DNA of 64,000 nt from Stappia indica (GCF_009789575.1 NZ_CP046908.1:620001-684000), one strand, 5' to 3'; counted from the first letter of the stretch, positions 46,634 to 56,165 are shown. Translations and numbers: made by a program. The notes: generated by a model from the sequence alone, not told the origin.

Positions 46634-46922
46634 GCTTTGGGAGGCCCGCCCCCTTGTCACTGCCGCGTCATCCGCACCTGCTACCAGAGTCGTGATGTCG
46701 GCGCGACCCAACCCTCGCCCGGCCTCGACCCGCAAAACTTCACAGCGGCCGGCTTGTCCGGCCGTTTTTTTGTTCGCGGTTGCGCGATCCCGCGCGCTTG
46801 CGCTTTTTGCATGGCAGCTGCCGGCGACCTGATTTCTCCGTGATCTCGGCAACGAGTTCGGCTAAGAAATGCGGGCCCTTTCAGGGCGCGTTTCATGTCA
46901 CCACAAGATGCAGATTGGCAAG
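46634..46922 (+). other. Non-coding stretch before tyrS with a second terminator
   Basis: 289 bp with no protein gene. A complete Rho-independent terminator sits at 46746-46771, more than 100 bp after the operon terminator. The 110 bp in front could be a small RNA or the promoter-proximal leader of tyrS. TTGTCA at 46655 is a possible -35 but its -10 partner is poor. Confidence 0.45.
46746..46771 (+). terminator. Orphan Rho-independent terminator
   Basis: CGGCCGG-CTTGT-CCGGCCG followed by seven T. No gene ends just before it; the rplI operon already has its own terminator at 46607-46633. Confidence 0.8.
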
Positions 46923-48179
46923 ATGACCGGATTCAAGTCGGATTTCCTGAGGACCCTTAGCGAGCGTGGCTTCATCCACCAGATGTCGGATGAGACCGGG
47001 CTCGACGATCTCCTGCGGACTCAGACGGTCACCGCCTATATCGGCTATGATCCGACGGCATCCAGCCTGCATGTCGGTCATCTGATGCAGATCATGATGC
47101 TGCACTGGTTCCAGGCGACCGGCCACCGGCCGATCTCGCTGATGGGCGGCGGCACCGGCATGGTCGGCGACCCTTCCTTCAAGGAGGAGGCCCGCAAGCT
47201 GATGACCGTGGAAATGATCGAGGACAATATCGCCTCGATCAAGCGCGCTTTCTCCAACTACATCGACTACGACAAGGGCCCGCTCGGCGGCGGCCTGATG
47301 ATCAACAACGCGGACTGGCTGCGCCCGCTCAACTACCTCGAGTTCCTGCGCGACGTCGGCCGCCACTTCTCGGTCAACCGGATGCTGTCCTTCGACAGCG
47401 TGAAAACCCGACTCGACCGCGAGCAGTCGCTGTCCTTCCTCGAATTCAACTACATGATCCTGCAGGCCTACGACTTCGTCGAACTGGCCCGGCGCTACGA
47501 CTGCCGGCTGCAGATGGGCGGCTCCGACCAGTGGGGCAACATCGTCAACGGCATCGATCTCGGCCACCGCATGGGCACCCAGCAGCTCTATGCGCTGACC
47601 TCGCCGCTGCTGACCACCTCGTCGGGCGCCAAGATGGGCAAGACGGCCTCTGGCGCGGTCTGGCTCGATGCCGACCTGCTGTCGGTCTATGACTTCTGGC
47701 AGTACTGGCGCAACACCGAGGACGGCGACGTCGAGCGCTTCCTGAAGCTGTTCACGGTGCTGCCGCTGGACGAGATCGCCCGCCTTGCCGCCCTTGGCGG
47801 CTCGGAGATCAACGAGGCGAAGAAGGTACTCGCGACCGAGGTCACCGCCATCCTTCACGGCCGCAAGGCTGCCGAGGAGGCAGCGGAAACCGCCCGCCGG
47901 GCCTTCGAGGAAGGCGCGCTGGCCGAGGGCCTGCCGACGGTGGAGATCGCCCGCGGCGAGCTCGACGCCGGTCTCGGCCTGCTGGCCGCCTTCGTCGCGG
48001 CGGGCCTGTGCGCCTCCAACGGCGAGGCGCGCCGACAGGTCAAGGGCGGCGGCCTTCGCGTCAACGACGTGGTCGCCCAGGACGAGAAGCGCGTGCTCGG
48101 CGCGTCCGACCTGGTCGACGAGGGCGTCATCAAGCTCTCGCTCGGCAAGAAGAAGCATGTGCTGCTGAAGGCCGTCTGA
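46923..48179 (+). CDS. tyrS: Tyrosyl-tRNA synthetase
   Basis: 418 residues from ATG 46923 ([20 protein letters not shown]), the family-like start; in-frame ATG 46908 and a start at 46869 are alternatives, none with a strong ribosome-binding site. Class I signature [10 protein letters not shown] near residue 55, tyrosine-binding [24 protein letters not shown] (positions ~185-205), KMSKS-type GAKMGKTAS near 240, and the C-terminal S4 RNA-binding domain (~355-415: [21 protein letters not shown]). It charges tRNA-Tyr. A 14-bp terminator follows. Confidence 0.96.
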   Translation: MTGFKSDFLRTLSERGFIHQMSDETGLDDLLRTQTVTAYIGYDPTASSLHVGHLMQIMMLHWFQATGHRPISLMGGGTGMVGDPSFKEEARKLMTVEMIEDNIASIKRAFSNYIDYDKGPLGGGLMINNADWLRPLNYLEFLRDVGRHFSVNRMLSFDSVKTRLDREQSLSFLEFNYMILQAYDFVELARRYDCRLQMGGSDQWGNIVNGIDLGHRMGTQQLYALTSPLLTTSSGAKMGKTASGAVWLDADLLSVYDFWQYWRNTEDGDVERFLKLFTVLPLDEIARLAALGGSEINEAKKVLATEVTAILHGRKAAEEAAETARRAFEEGALAEGLPTVEIARGELDAGLGLLAAFVAAGLCASNGEARRQVKGGGLRVNDVVAQDEKRVLGASDLVDEGVIKLSLGKKKHVLLKAV

Positions 48180-48216
48180 GCTTCACGCCGGCCTTCGACA
48201 CGACCGATACGACTGC

Positions 48217-48246
48217 AAAACCCCGGGCGCTCGCGCCCGGGGTTTT
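48217..48246. terminator. Bidirectional terminator tyrS / AsmA-like gene
   Basis: AAAACCCCGGGCGC-TC-GCGCCCGGGGTTTT, a perfect 14-bp stem with A and T runs, between two convergent genes. Confidence 0.9.
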
Positions 48247-48272
48247 GTCTTTCTGGGAGGCCCGTCGGCCCC

Positions 48273-51200
48273 TCAGCGGTATTCGAAGATCTTCCGGAAA
48301 ATGCCCGGCGCCATGGCGGAGGCCGGGTTCACGGTCAGCACCGGTTCGGCGAGCGAGCCGGTCAGCCGGTAGGTGACGCCGATCAGGCCCTCGTCGGAGC
48401 CGCCGCCGAGCGCAAAGCCCAGAATCGGGATCTTGGCGAACAGGTTGTTGAGCGCGAAGACCGGCACGAACGTGCCGGTCATGTCGAGAGACCGCGCCGC
48501 CAGATTGACATTACCCGACACCGTGCCGCCGATGGTCGGGCCGGCCAGCGTGCCGTCGGTGATCGTCAGCAGATCGCCATTGCGGCGGAACTCCAGGTCC
48601 AGCGCGCTGAACGTCGCTTCGCCGCCCCGTTCGGCCGCCGCCATCAGCTGCTGCCGGCGCGGATCGCGCGCTTCCAGCACGCCGGGGCTGCGCGCAAGCT
48701 CGCGGATCGCCGGGTCCTCGGTGATCGCCAGCCGCTTGATCTTGAAGCGGCCCGTCCAGTCGGTCGCCGTCGGCATGGCGATCGACAGCAGACCGACACC
48801 GCCGCGCATGCGGTCATAGAGATTGGCAAAGCGCAGGATCGCCCCGGTATCCTGGAAGGTGCCGGCCAGTTCACGCCCCGCGCCCTCTCCCGTCAGCTTC
48901 GCGAAGAAAACCGACTTGCCGCCGGACGAGCCGGACACGTCTAGGGCGCGCAACTCGCCGCCGGACTTCGACATGGCAAGCGACACGCCGGACAAGGTCA
49001 CGCCGTTGAAGCCGATCAGCTGGCCGACCTCGGCGGTGATCTTGAGCGCGGTCTTGTCCGCCGCCCCGCCCTTGCTGGTCGCGCTCATGCTGGCGATCAG
49101 ACCGCGCGCGTCGAGCCGCGTTGCCTGCAGGTCGACGGTGATCTGCCGGCCACGCTTGGACAGGCGCAGACTGGCATCGTCGCTCGCCCGCAAGGCGAAC
49201 CGCGAAAACTCGGCCCGCTCCAGATCGCCGGACGAGGTCAGCGTGATGCCGCCCTCGATTTCCACCCCTTCGGAGGTGAGGCGGAAGCCACGGATCTCGC
49301 GGCGGCCGTCCGCCTCCTTCATGCGGAACACGGCGCGTGCGGCAACGCCGGGGCTCTTGCTCCAGCCCACCTCGGCCAGCTCGATGGAAGCCCGCGTCAG
49401 GTCCACCTCGTAGGACTGACCGGCATCCGTCTCCTCGGTCGACAGTTTCAGCGGGCCGTTGACGAAGCCGCGAATGTCGATGCCGCGGTCGGCGAGCTGC
49501 TCCGCCGTGACCTCGATCACCACGCCCTGCCGGGCGACGACGGCCTCGCCATTGGCATTGTCGAACGGCACGACCAGATCGAGATTGGCCGGCAGCCCGT
49601 CGAGACGGCCGCGCCCCTTCAGCGACAGGCTTCCCTCGTCCACCGCAAAGGTGAGGTCGGCGCTGCTCAGCTTGTGGCCGCGGATCGGACGGGCATTGGA
49701 AAAGCCCTTGAGCGATCCGGCGAGATCCCAGTCGACATTGTCGACCCGCACGTCCTTCACCAGCGCGAAGGTAGCGTTGAGCGTCATCTCGCCGGAGCCC
49801 GCCACATCGTCGGGCGCGAGGTCGTTGCGCGTCAGCACCGTGAAGGGCTCCGCATCCAGAAGCGTCGCCAACGACTTGGCGGGACCCTTGGCGGTCAGTT
49901 TCAGGACGCCGGTCTTGTCGCCGCTCTCGCGAATGTCCGGCACCTGGAACACGGTGTCGCTGATGGCGATCTGCTCGCCCGGCCGCGACACCATGACGCC
50001 GCCCGGCGAGGTGATCGTCAGCACCTCGTCGGCAACCTGGATACGGCCGGACAGGTCCTGCGCCACCGGCACGGTGCCGACCGTGCTGAGGCTGATATCG
50101 GAGAATGCGATGTCGACCTGCACGTCGTCGCCGGACCAGCCCGGTGCCTCGTCCTCCACGTCGAAGGCCGGCGGGCGCAGCGACACGGTTGCCCGCCCGC
50201 CCTCGATCCGCCCGTCGACGACATGCTCGATCACCCAGGCACGCGCCGGCGGGATCATCGTGATGGGCCAAAGCCGCTTCAGCGTGGCGACCGACATCGC
50301 GGCGCTCTCGACCGCCAGCGCCATGTAGGGGCCGTCCTCGCCGATGCGCAGCGAGCCGGCCCCGTCCATGTCCGCCGTGCCGGAACGCAGCACCAGCTTG
50401 TCGAAATGGATTTCCTGGGTGTCCAGGTTGGCGCGCCCCTCCGCCAGGAAGGTCTCCATGGCGAAAGGCGGCCCTGGAACGTCGGAGGGACTGATACGGG
50501 CATCGCGCGACAGGACACGGAAGGACCACGCCTCCTGCCATTCGCGCGGCGGCTCGACGATGCCTTCGAAGGGAAGGAAGGTGTTGCCCCTCTGGTATTT
50601 GGACGGAACGATGCGAAAGCCCGGCGTTCCCGCCTCCCAGTAGAGCTGGACGTCGATCGTGTCGAAGCCGATCACGGTGCGGCCGCTGTTGATCCAGCCC
50701 GGCGAGACGATGACGCCGGCCCGCGTGGTGCCGAAATTGCCCTCAGCGTCCACCGTCACGTCGAGGCGCCCGCGCACCGGAATGCCGAGCCCCTTGCCCG
50801 CGCCCACGGAGGCGTCGATGGGCACGAACTCGCCCAGGGAGACGTCATAGACATCGACGCGCATCAGGCTTTCGCCGGTCTCCGCGTCGGTGGAGCGGCT
50901 CGCCTTGGCCTTCCACTGGCCCAGCCGGCCGGCAATCTCCGCATCGACCTGCAGCGTTCCGTCGGCCGCCCTCGTCAGCTCCGCGTCGATGCCGCGCATG
51001 CGGTAGGTCTTCTCGCCCTCCAGCACGATCTCCGCCGAAACCAGCTCGATGCGGGCGATGCCGCGCCGCGCCAGTTGCGCCACCGCGAGCCGGGCGGTGC
51101 GGTCGGCCGCCTCGGCGACCACGGCCATGTCGGGGATCTCGCTGGACGATGCCGAACGCGCGGCGCGCGCGATTCTGAGCCTGGCGTGTTCCAGGCGGAT

Positions 51201-51554
51201 TTCGGCAGGATGCAGGTCGCCGGTCACCAGCGCACCGGCATCGAGCGGGGCGGAGACACGGGGCACATGCAGCGACAGGTCGCTGTCGGCATCGACCTCG
51301 ATCGCAAGGTCGTGCAGCTCCACCCTGGGCGGCAGGCCTTCGGACAGGTCCACCGTCACCGCCCCGACTTGCAGCTTCGTTCCGGGGATCGAGGCACGCT
51401 CGGCGATCATCCGCGCCAGATAGGGCACGGAAACCGGCCCGCCGCCGAAGGTAACGACCAGGCCGCCGACCATCGCCAGCAACAGGACGCCGAGAACCGC
51501 CAACACATAGGTGCGCAGCCGCCGCCTGGGCTTGCGATGCAGCACGTCTCGCAA
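48273..51554 (-). CDS. Large AsmA/YhdP-like (DUF3971) inner-membrane-anchored protein
   Basis: 1093 residues. One N-terminal TM segment (~15-38, YVLAVLGVLLLAMVGGLVV) after a basic cytoplasmic tip (RKPRRRLR), then a very long beta-rich periplasmic part. The DUF3971 region lies at about 320-640 and the AsmA_2-like C-terminal domain at about 850-1080, including GPTIGGTVSGNVNLAARSLDMTGTFVPVF and IPILGFALGGGSDEGLIGVTYRLTGSL (positions ~1000-1070). Homologous YhdP/TamB-like bridges move phospholipids between the membranes. It stands alone between the convergent tyrS and the divergent bcp. No sign of frameshift over the full length. Confidence 0.87.
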   Translation of the reverse strand: MRDVLHRKPRRRLRTYVLAVLGVLLLAMVGGLVVTFGGGPVSVPYLARMIAERASIPGTKLQVGAVTVDLSEGLPPRVELHDLAIEVDADSDLSLHVPRVSAPLDAGALVTGDLHPAEIRLEHARLRIARAARSASSSEIPDMAVVAEAADRTARLAVAQLARRGIARIELVSAEIVLEGEKTYRMRGIDAELTRAADGTLQVDAEIAGRLGQWKAKASRSTDAETGESLMRVDVYDVSLGEFVPIDASVGAGKGLGIPVRGRLDVTVDAEGNFGTTRAGVIVSPGWINSGRTVIGFDTIDVQLYWEAGTPGFRIVPSKYQRGNTFLPFEGIVEPPREWQEAWSFRVLSRDARISPSDVPGPPFAMETFLAEGRANLDTQEIHFDKLVLRSGTADMDGAGSLRIGEDGPYMALAVESAAMSVATLKRLWPITMIPPARAWVIEHVVDGRIEGGRATVSLRPPAFDVEDEAPGWSGDDVQVDIAFSDISLSTVGTVPVAQDLSGRIQVADEVLTITSPGGVMVSRPGEQIAISDTVFQVPDIRESGDKTGVLKLTAKGPAKSLATLLDAEPFTVLTRNDLAPDDVAGSGEMTLNATFALVKDVRVDNVDWDLAGSLKGFSNARPIRGHKLSSADLTFAVDEGSLSLKGRGRLDGLPANLDLVVPFDNANGEAVVARQGVVIEVTAEQLADRGIDIRGFVNGPLKLSTEETDAGQSYEVDLTRASIELAEVGWSKSPGVAARAVFRMKEADGRREIRGFRLTSEGVEIEGGITLTSSGDLERAEFSRFALRASDDASLRLSKRGRQITVDLQATRLDARGLIASMSATSKGGAADKTALKITAEVGQLIGFNGVTLSGVSLAMSKSGGELRALDVSGSSGGKSVFFAKLTGEGAGRELAGTFQDTGAILRFANLYDRMRGGVGLLSIAMPTATDWTGRFKIKRLAITEDPAIRELARSPGVLEARDPRRQQLMAAAERGGEATFSALDLEFRRNGDLLTITDGTLAGPTIGGTVSGNVNLAARSLDMTGTFVPVFALNNLFAKIPILGFALGGGSDEGLIGVTYRLTGSLAEPVLTVNPASAMAPGIFRKIFEYR

Positions 51555-51741
51555 CGGCCTGTCACGATGTATGAGGCGTTTCAGCAGTGTCCCGGTCCTC
51601 TGGGCATGGCAGTGTGATCATTCGCGATTCGCGACGATCATAGTATGGCGCAAGGGGGATCCGCGCCTGCATGCGATGCGTATCGGTTACAGTCGCGGAA
51701 GACCGCACCTTTTACTCTCCAGATGACCAAAGGAAGGCAGA

Positions 51742-52215
51742 ATGTCGGAAATCTCAGCCGGAAGCACCGCCCCCGATTTCGAGCTCGAGCGGGACGGCGG
51801 CGACACGCTGCGCCTGTCCGATCTGCGCGGGCGCAAGGTGGTGCTCTACTTCTATCCCAAGGACGACACGCCGGGCTGCACCAAGGAGGCGATCGCCTTC
51901 ACCGCGCTGGCCTCGGAGTTCGAGGCGGCGGGCGCCGTCATCGTCGGCATCTCGCCGGACACGGCGGCCAAGCACGACAAGTTCAAGGCCAAGCACGATC
52001 TGTCGGTGATCCTTGCCGCCGACCCGGATTCGGCCGTGGCTACCGCCTGGGGCGTGTGGGTCGAGAAATCCATGTACGGCAAGAAGTACATGGGCGTGGA
52101 GCGCTCGACCTTCCTCATTGACGAGGCCGGCAAGATCGTCGAGACGTGGCACAAGGTCAAGGTGCCTGGCCACGCGGAAGCCGTGCTGGAGGCCGTCCGC
52201 GCCGCCGGCAAGTAA
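51742..52215 (+). CDS. bcp: Peroxiredoxin of the Bcp/PrxQ family, single-Cys form
   Basis: 157 residues. Thioredoxin fold with FYPKDDTPGCTKEAIAF, where Cys46 is the peroxidatic Cys. In many Bcp proteins a resolving Cys follows five residues later; here that position is Ile51, and the protein has no other Cys, so it must be a 1-Cys enzyme that needs an outside thiol. It reduces hydrogen peroxide and organic peroxides in the cytosol. The start at ATG 51742 has AAGGAAGGC in front. The DUF455 gene follows 63 bp later on the same strand. Confidence 0.94.
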   Translation: MSEISAGSTAPDFELERDGGDTLRLSDLRGRKVVLYFYPKDDTPGCTKEAIAFTALASEFEAAGAVIVGISPDTAAKHDKFKAKHDLSVILAADPDSAVATAWGVWVEKSMYGKKYMGVERSTFLIDEAGKIVETWHKVKVPGHAEAVLEAVRAAGK

Positions 52216-52278
52216 GCCGGGTCAGCGCCGCAGGCGCCGGGCCGGCCCGGCGCCGCTCCCGGCGCCTGCGGAGATCAG

Positions 52279-53223
52279 ATGCAAGTTCCCCCAGACAACG
52301 TTCCCCCGGACAACGTTTCCCCAGACAATGGCTCGCCGGACAGCGGCACGCCGACCCGCAGCTCCTCCCTGCCCCGCGTCTCGCCGAGCAAGGCCGAGGC
52401 GGCCGAGTACACCCCCGCCTCGCTCGCCTGCGGCGCCCGGCGCGTCGTCGCCTCCCGCTCGCTCGATGAAAAGACCAACGTGGCCCACGCCACCGCCCGC
52501 GCCTGGTTCGGCCGCACGCTTTCGCTGCGCCGGCGCACGGGCAGCGAGCGCATGCCCGACCAGCCCGGCCGGCCGGACGCTCCCGTCCTGCTGCCGCCGC
52601 GCGACATGCCCAAGCGCGCCGTCGGCGGCACCTCGGGCCGCATCGCCCTGCTGCACTCCCTCGCCCATATCGAGCTGAACGCCGTCGACCTGACCTGGGA
52701 CATGGTCGGTCGCTTCGCCGACCGCCCGCTGCCCCGCTCCTTCTTCGACGATTGGGTGCGCGTCGGGCTGGAGGAGGCCAAGCATTTCTCGCTGCTGCGC
52801 CGGCGGCTGGAAGAGCTCGATTCGCATTACGGCGCCCTGCCCGCCCATCACGGGCTGTGGGAGGCGGCCGAAAGCACGGGTGACGACCTCGCCGGCCGCC
52901 TTGCCGTCATCCCATTGGTGCTCGAGGCGCGCGGCCTCGACATCACCCCGCCGATGATCGAGAAGGCGCGCCAGCGCGGCGATCCGGAGACCGCGGCGAT
53001 CCTGGAGATCATCTACCGCGACGAAAAACGCCACGTCGCCTTTGGCGCCAAGTGGTTCCGCTATCTGTGCGACAAGGAGCGCTGCGATCCCGAACGCCGG
53101 TTCCAGGATCTCGTGCGGCGCCACTTCAAGGGCGGGCTGAAACCGCCGTTCAACGACAGGGCGCGCTCCGAGGCGGGACTCACTCCGGGTTTTTATCGAC
53201 CCCTCTCCCGCCTCATCGGCTGA
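52279..53223 (+). CDS. DUF455 family ferritin-like protein
   Basis: 314 residues. After a low-complexity N-terminus with VPPDN repeats (~residues 3-22), the DUF455 ferritin-like fold starts near 45. Carboxylate/His di-metal ligands are likely in HSLAHIELNAVDLTWDM (~133-150), WVRVGLEEAKHFSLL (~160-175) and IIYRDEKRHVAFGAKWF (~235-252). Such four-helix proteins bind two irons or manganese; relatives include the tRNA hydroxylase MiaE, but the function of DUF455 is not established. GGAG stands seven bases before ATG 52279. It may form an operon with bcp, which would suit a metal/oxygen-related role. Confidence 0.87.
   Translation: MQVPPDNVPPDNVSPDNGSPDSGTPTRSSSLPRVSPSKAEAAEYTPASLACGARRVVASRSLDEKTNVAHATARAWFGRTLSLRRRTGSERMPDQPGRPDAPVLLPPRDMPKRAVGGTSGRIALLHSLAHIELNAVDLTWDMVGRFADRPLPRSFFDDWVRVGLEEAKHFSLLRRRLEELDSHYGALPAHHGLWEAAESTGDDLAGRLAVIPLVLEARGLDITPPMIEKARQRGDPETAAILEIIYRDEKRHVAFGAKWFRYLCDKERCDPERRFQDLVRRHFKGGLKPPFNDRARSEAGLTPGFYRPLSRLIG
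52285..52344 (+). repeat. 15-bp tandem repeat in the DUF455 gene start
   Basis: Four in-frame 15-base units from 52285, the first three almost identical (GTTCCCCCAGACAAC, GTTCCCCCGGACAAC, GTTTCCCCAGACAAT), coding V-P-P-D-N; the fourth is degenerate. Confidence 0.85.
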
Positions 53224-53259
53224 TCGGATTCTCGAATTCAGACAGTTCCTTAGCTTTTG

Positions 53260-53270
53260 TTAACCTTAAC
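53260..53270 (+). promoter_or_regulatory. Possible CtrA half-site pair before the M23 peptidase
   Basis: TTAACCTTAAC, two TTAA(C) half-sites only two bases apart, 34 bp before the start codon. The spacing differs from the N7 consensus; a further TTAG lies 6 bp upstream of the first half-site. Weak. Confidence 0.25.
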
Positions 53271-53303
53271 GCAGCATGATCGGATCCGAAGAAGGTGCCG
53301 CGT

Positions 53304-54746
53304 ATGTGTCTGGCACCGCCGGAACGGGTCCACAGACGAATGACAGGACACGCAGGAAACGGCCGCAGGGATTTCGGCAAGCGGAAGGAGCCGCACCGGG
53401 TGATCATCGCCCGCGGCGACAATGTCCGCAGCTTCACCATCTCCCCGCTCATGGCCGGAATGGCGACTGCGGTCGGCACCATGCTCGCGGTCGGCTACAT
53501 CGGCGCGACCGCCTATCTGGTCCTGCGCGACGACATCATCCAGTCTTCCGCCGAGCGCCAGGCGCAGATGCAGCTGTCCTACGAGGACCGCATCGCCTCG
53601 CTGCGCTCGCGCATCGACCAGCTGACCAGCCGCCGCGTGCTCGAGCGTCGCAGCATCGAGGAGCAGCTCGCCGACGTGGTCGAGCGCCAGCGCGACCTCG
53701 ACACCCGCCAGGCGCGGGTCTCCGGCCTGCTGGCCAAGGCAGCCGAGAACGGCATCCGCGTTGCGGTCGGCGGCCCCGTGCCGGCGGCCAAGCCCGCCGC
53801 ACCGGTCGTCGCGCTCGGCTCGCTCGATGCCCCGACCGGCATCGGCGGCACGCCCGAGCCGATCGATATCTCGCCCGTCCTCAGCCTGCGCGGCACCAAG
53901 GCCGACTACAACGCCGCCGCCGAAGCCGCCGCCCGCCAGGGGGCTGCCGCTCCCGGCAAGCCGCTGCGCGACCTTGCACCGGACGCACCGGCGGCCGCAG
54001 CTCCTGCAGCGGAGGACACGGCCACCGGCGCTGCCCCCGACCAGCGCGTCGAGCTGATCGACAACGTCACCGCCGCGCTCGCCCGCATGGACAGCGAAGC
54101 CCATGCCGCGCTCGATGTCATCGCCGTCACCGCCGAGCGCGATGCGGCGGCCATCGCCGATACCGCAGACGAACTCGGCCTGCAGCTGGCCGGCGCCGAC
54201 ACTCGGCTCGCCCTCGGTCAGGGCGGCCCGTTCATCCCGCTCGCCGGCACGGATTTCGACAAGCGCATCGAGCGCGCCGAGAAGGCGCTCATCGCCCTCT
54301 CCGAGATCAAGGACGCCGCGCGCGGCATCCCGCTCGCCTCGCCGGTTCCCGGCGCCGAGCTGTCTTCCTCCTTCGGCCCGCGCGTCGACCCGTTCCTCGG
54401 CCGCATGGCCATGCATACGGGCCTCGACTTCCGCGCCACCACCGGCGTCACCATCCGCGCGCCCGCTCCCGGCAAGGTGATCTTCTCGGGGCGCAACGGC
54501 GGCTACGGCAAGTCGGTCGAGATCCGCCATCCCAGCGGCGTCGTCACGCGCTTTGCCCATATGAGCCGCGTCTCGGTGAGTGAAGGCGACGAGGTTGCCG
54601 CCGGCGATCCTCTCGGCGCAGTCGGCTCCACCGGCCGTTCCACCGGTCCGCACCTGCACTACGAGATCCGCGTCGCCGACCGGCCGCTCAACCCGGCCCG
54701 CTTCCTGCGCGCCGGCGAGAAGATCGCAACGCTGCTGGACGATTGA
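53304..54746 (+). CDS. M23 family metallopeptidase (LytM domain) with coiled-coil, membrane-anchored
   Basis: 480 residues from ATG 53304, which has GAAGAAGG in front; GTG 53295 and ATG 53340 are alternatives. After a basic cytoplasmic part there is one TM segment (~50-75, MAGMATAVGTMLAVGYIGA), a coiled-coil (~85-145, SAERQAQMQLSYEDRIASL then ERRSIEEQLADVVERQ) and a Pro/Ala-rich linker. The C-terminal LytM domain (~350-475) has zinc ligands in HTGLDFRA (the first HxxxD) and TGPHLHYEIR (HxH), so it should be an active endopeptidase rather than an EnvC/NlpD-type activator. It acts on septal or polar peptidoglycan. A CtrA-like TTAACC element lies just upstream. Confidence 0.92.
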   Translation: MCLAPPERVHRRMTGHAGNGRRDFGKRKEPHRVIIARGDNVRSFTISPLMAGMATAVGTMLAVGYIGATAYLVLRDDIIQSSAERQAQMQLSYEDRIASLRSRIDQLTSRRVLERRSIEEQLADVVERQRDLDTRQARVSGLLAKAAENGIRVAVGGPVPAAKPAAPVVALGSLDAPTGIGGTPEPIDISPVLSLRGTKADYNAAAEAAARQGAAAPGKPLRDLAPDAPAAAAPAAEDTATGAAPDQRVELIDNVTAALARMDSEAHAALDVIAVTAERDAAAIADTADELGLQLAGADTRLALGQGGPFIPLAGTDFDKRIERAEKALIALSEIKDAARGIPLASPVPGAELSSSFGPRVDPFLGRMAMHTGLDFRATTGVTIRAPAPGKVIFSGRNGGYGKSVEIRHPSGVVTRFAHMSRVSVSEGDEVAAGDPLGAVGSTGRSTGPHLHYEIRVADRPLNPARFLRAGEKIATLLDD

Positions 54747-54772
54747 ACCGATCGGCATCATCGCAAAACGAC

Positions 54773-54806
54773 AAACGGCGCCCCGAAGGGCGCCGTTTTC
54801 GTTTTT
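54773..54806. terminator. Bidirectional terminator M23 gene / prfB
   Basis: AAACGGCGCCC-CGAA-GGGCGCCGTTT followed by TCGTTTTT, an 11-bp perfect stem between two convergent genes. Confidence 0.9.
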
Positions 54807-54829
54807 GCATGCGGGATGCGCGGAAGACG

Positions 54830-55961
54830 TTAGTCCACGTCCTCGACGGCGTCCGGAGCCCCGCCGAAGGCGCGCTGCGCCAGCGTCGCTTCCATGAAGT
54901 CGTCGAGATCGCCGCCCAGCACGCCGGTCGGATTGGTGCTCTCGACGCCCGTACGCAGGTCCTTCACCAGCTGGTAGGGCTGCAGCACGTAGGAGCGGAT
55001 CTGGTGGCCCCAGCCGATCGAGGTCTTCGACGCCGCCTCGGCATTGGCCTTCTCCTCGCGCTTCTGCAGCTCCAGTTCGTAGAGCCGCGCCTTCAGCATC
55101 GACCAGGCGGTCGCCCGGTTCTTGTGCTGCGAGCGCTCCGACTGGCACTGCACCACGATGCCGGTCGGCTGGTGGGTGATGCGCACCGCCGAGTCGGTCG
55201 TGTTGACGTGCTGTCCGCCCGCGCCCGAGGCGCGATAGGTGTCGATGCGGCAGTCGCTCTCGTTCACCTCGATCTCGATCGAGTCGTCGATGACCGGATA
55301 GACCCACACGGAGGCGAAGCTGGTGTGCCGGCGCGCCTGGCTGTCATAGGGCGAGATGCGCACCAGCCGGTGCACGCCCGATTCCGTCTTCAGCCAGCCA
55401 TAGGCGTTCTCGCCCTTGATCTTGAGGGTCACCGACTTGATGCCGGCCTCCTCGCCATCATGGAGCTCGAGCGTCTCGACCTTGTTGCCGTGCTGCTCCG
55501 CCCATCGGGTGTACATGCGCAGCAGCATGCTCGCCCAGTCCTGGCTCTCGGTGCCGCCGGCGCCGGAGTTGATCTCGACATAGCAGTCGTTGCCGTCGGC
55601 CTCGCCCGACAGGAGCGAGGCGATCTGGCGCTTGTTGACCTCGGTGCGCAGCGCCTTCAGCGCCGCCTCGGCCTCGCCCACCACGTCCTTGTCGCCTTCC
55701 ATCTCGCCGAGCTCGATCAGCTCGAGATTGTCGGCAAGGTCGGCTTCCAGCTTGCGCACGCCCGTCAGCCCGTCGTCGAGCTGCTGGCGTTCGCGCATCA
55801 GTTTCTGCGCCTTCGCGGGATCGTCCCACAGGGTCGGATCCTCGGAAGCGGCGTTCAGTTCATCCAGACGGACAATCGCGTTGTCCCAGTCAAAGATGCC
55901 TCCTCAGCAGGCTTATGGCCTGCTTGATTTCGTCGACCACGGCCTCGGTTTCAGCGCGCAT
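54830..55961 (-). CDS. prfB: Peptide chain release factor 2, expressed by programmed +1 frameshift
   Basis: Frame 0 begins at ATG 55961 and stops at an in-frame TGA (55890-55892) after 23 codons. Shifting +1 at CTT-TGA-C gives a continuous 353-residue product, 376 in total, a normal RF2 length. The site AGGAGG-CAT-CTT-TGA-C (55889-55904) is the classical signal with an internal Shine-Dalgarno three bases before the slippery codon; low RF2 slows reading of UGA and favours the shift, so the gene is autoregulated. The protein has the GGQ motif in [11 protein letters not shown]-type context ([11 protein letters not shown]) and SPY-D in the stop-codon-reading loop. Terminator after it at 54773-54806. 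Confidence 0.96.
55889..55904 (-). promoter_or_regulatory. prfB programmed +1 frameshift site
   Basis: AGGAGGCATCTTTGAC on the minus strand: internal Shine-Dalgarno AGGAGG, spacer CAT, slippery CTT, in-frame stop TGA, then C. It differs from the E. coli site by two bases only. Confidence 0.95.
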
Positions 55962-56165
55962 CGCTGTCCTTTCTCGCCAGTTGGGGGTTGCAGTTCGAAC
56001 AGATGGACGCCGCCAGGGCCAAAGGCCCGGCGGCACGCCCGTTTCGGTCGCGGACCATAGTTGATCGGCCCGCCAATCGCAAACGCCGCAGCCGGGTCTC
56101 CCCTGCCGCGGCGCCGAAGTTTTCAGGTCCGCACGCCCGGCAGTGCCGAAGCGCACGTCGTCAGG

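Noticed and set aside
55890-55961. prfB stop codon as a sequencing error or pseudogene
   Set aside because: The context AGGAGG-CAT-CTT-TGA-C is the conserved programmed frameshift signal, and the rest of the gene is intact.
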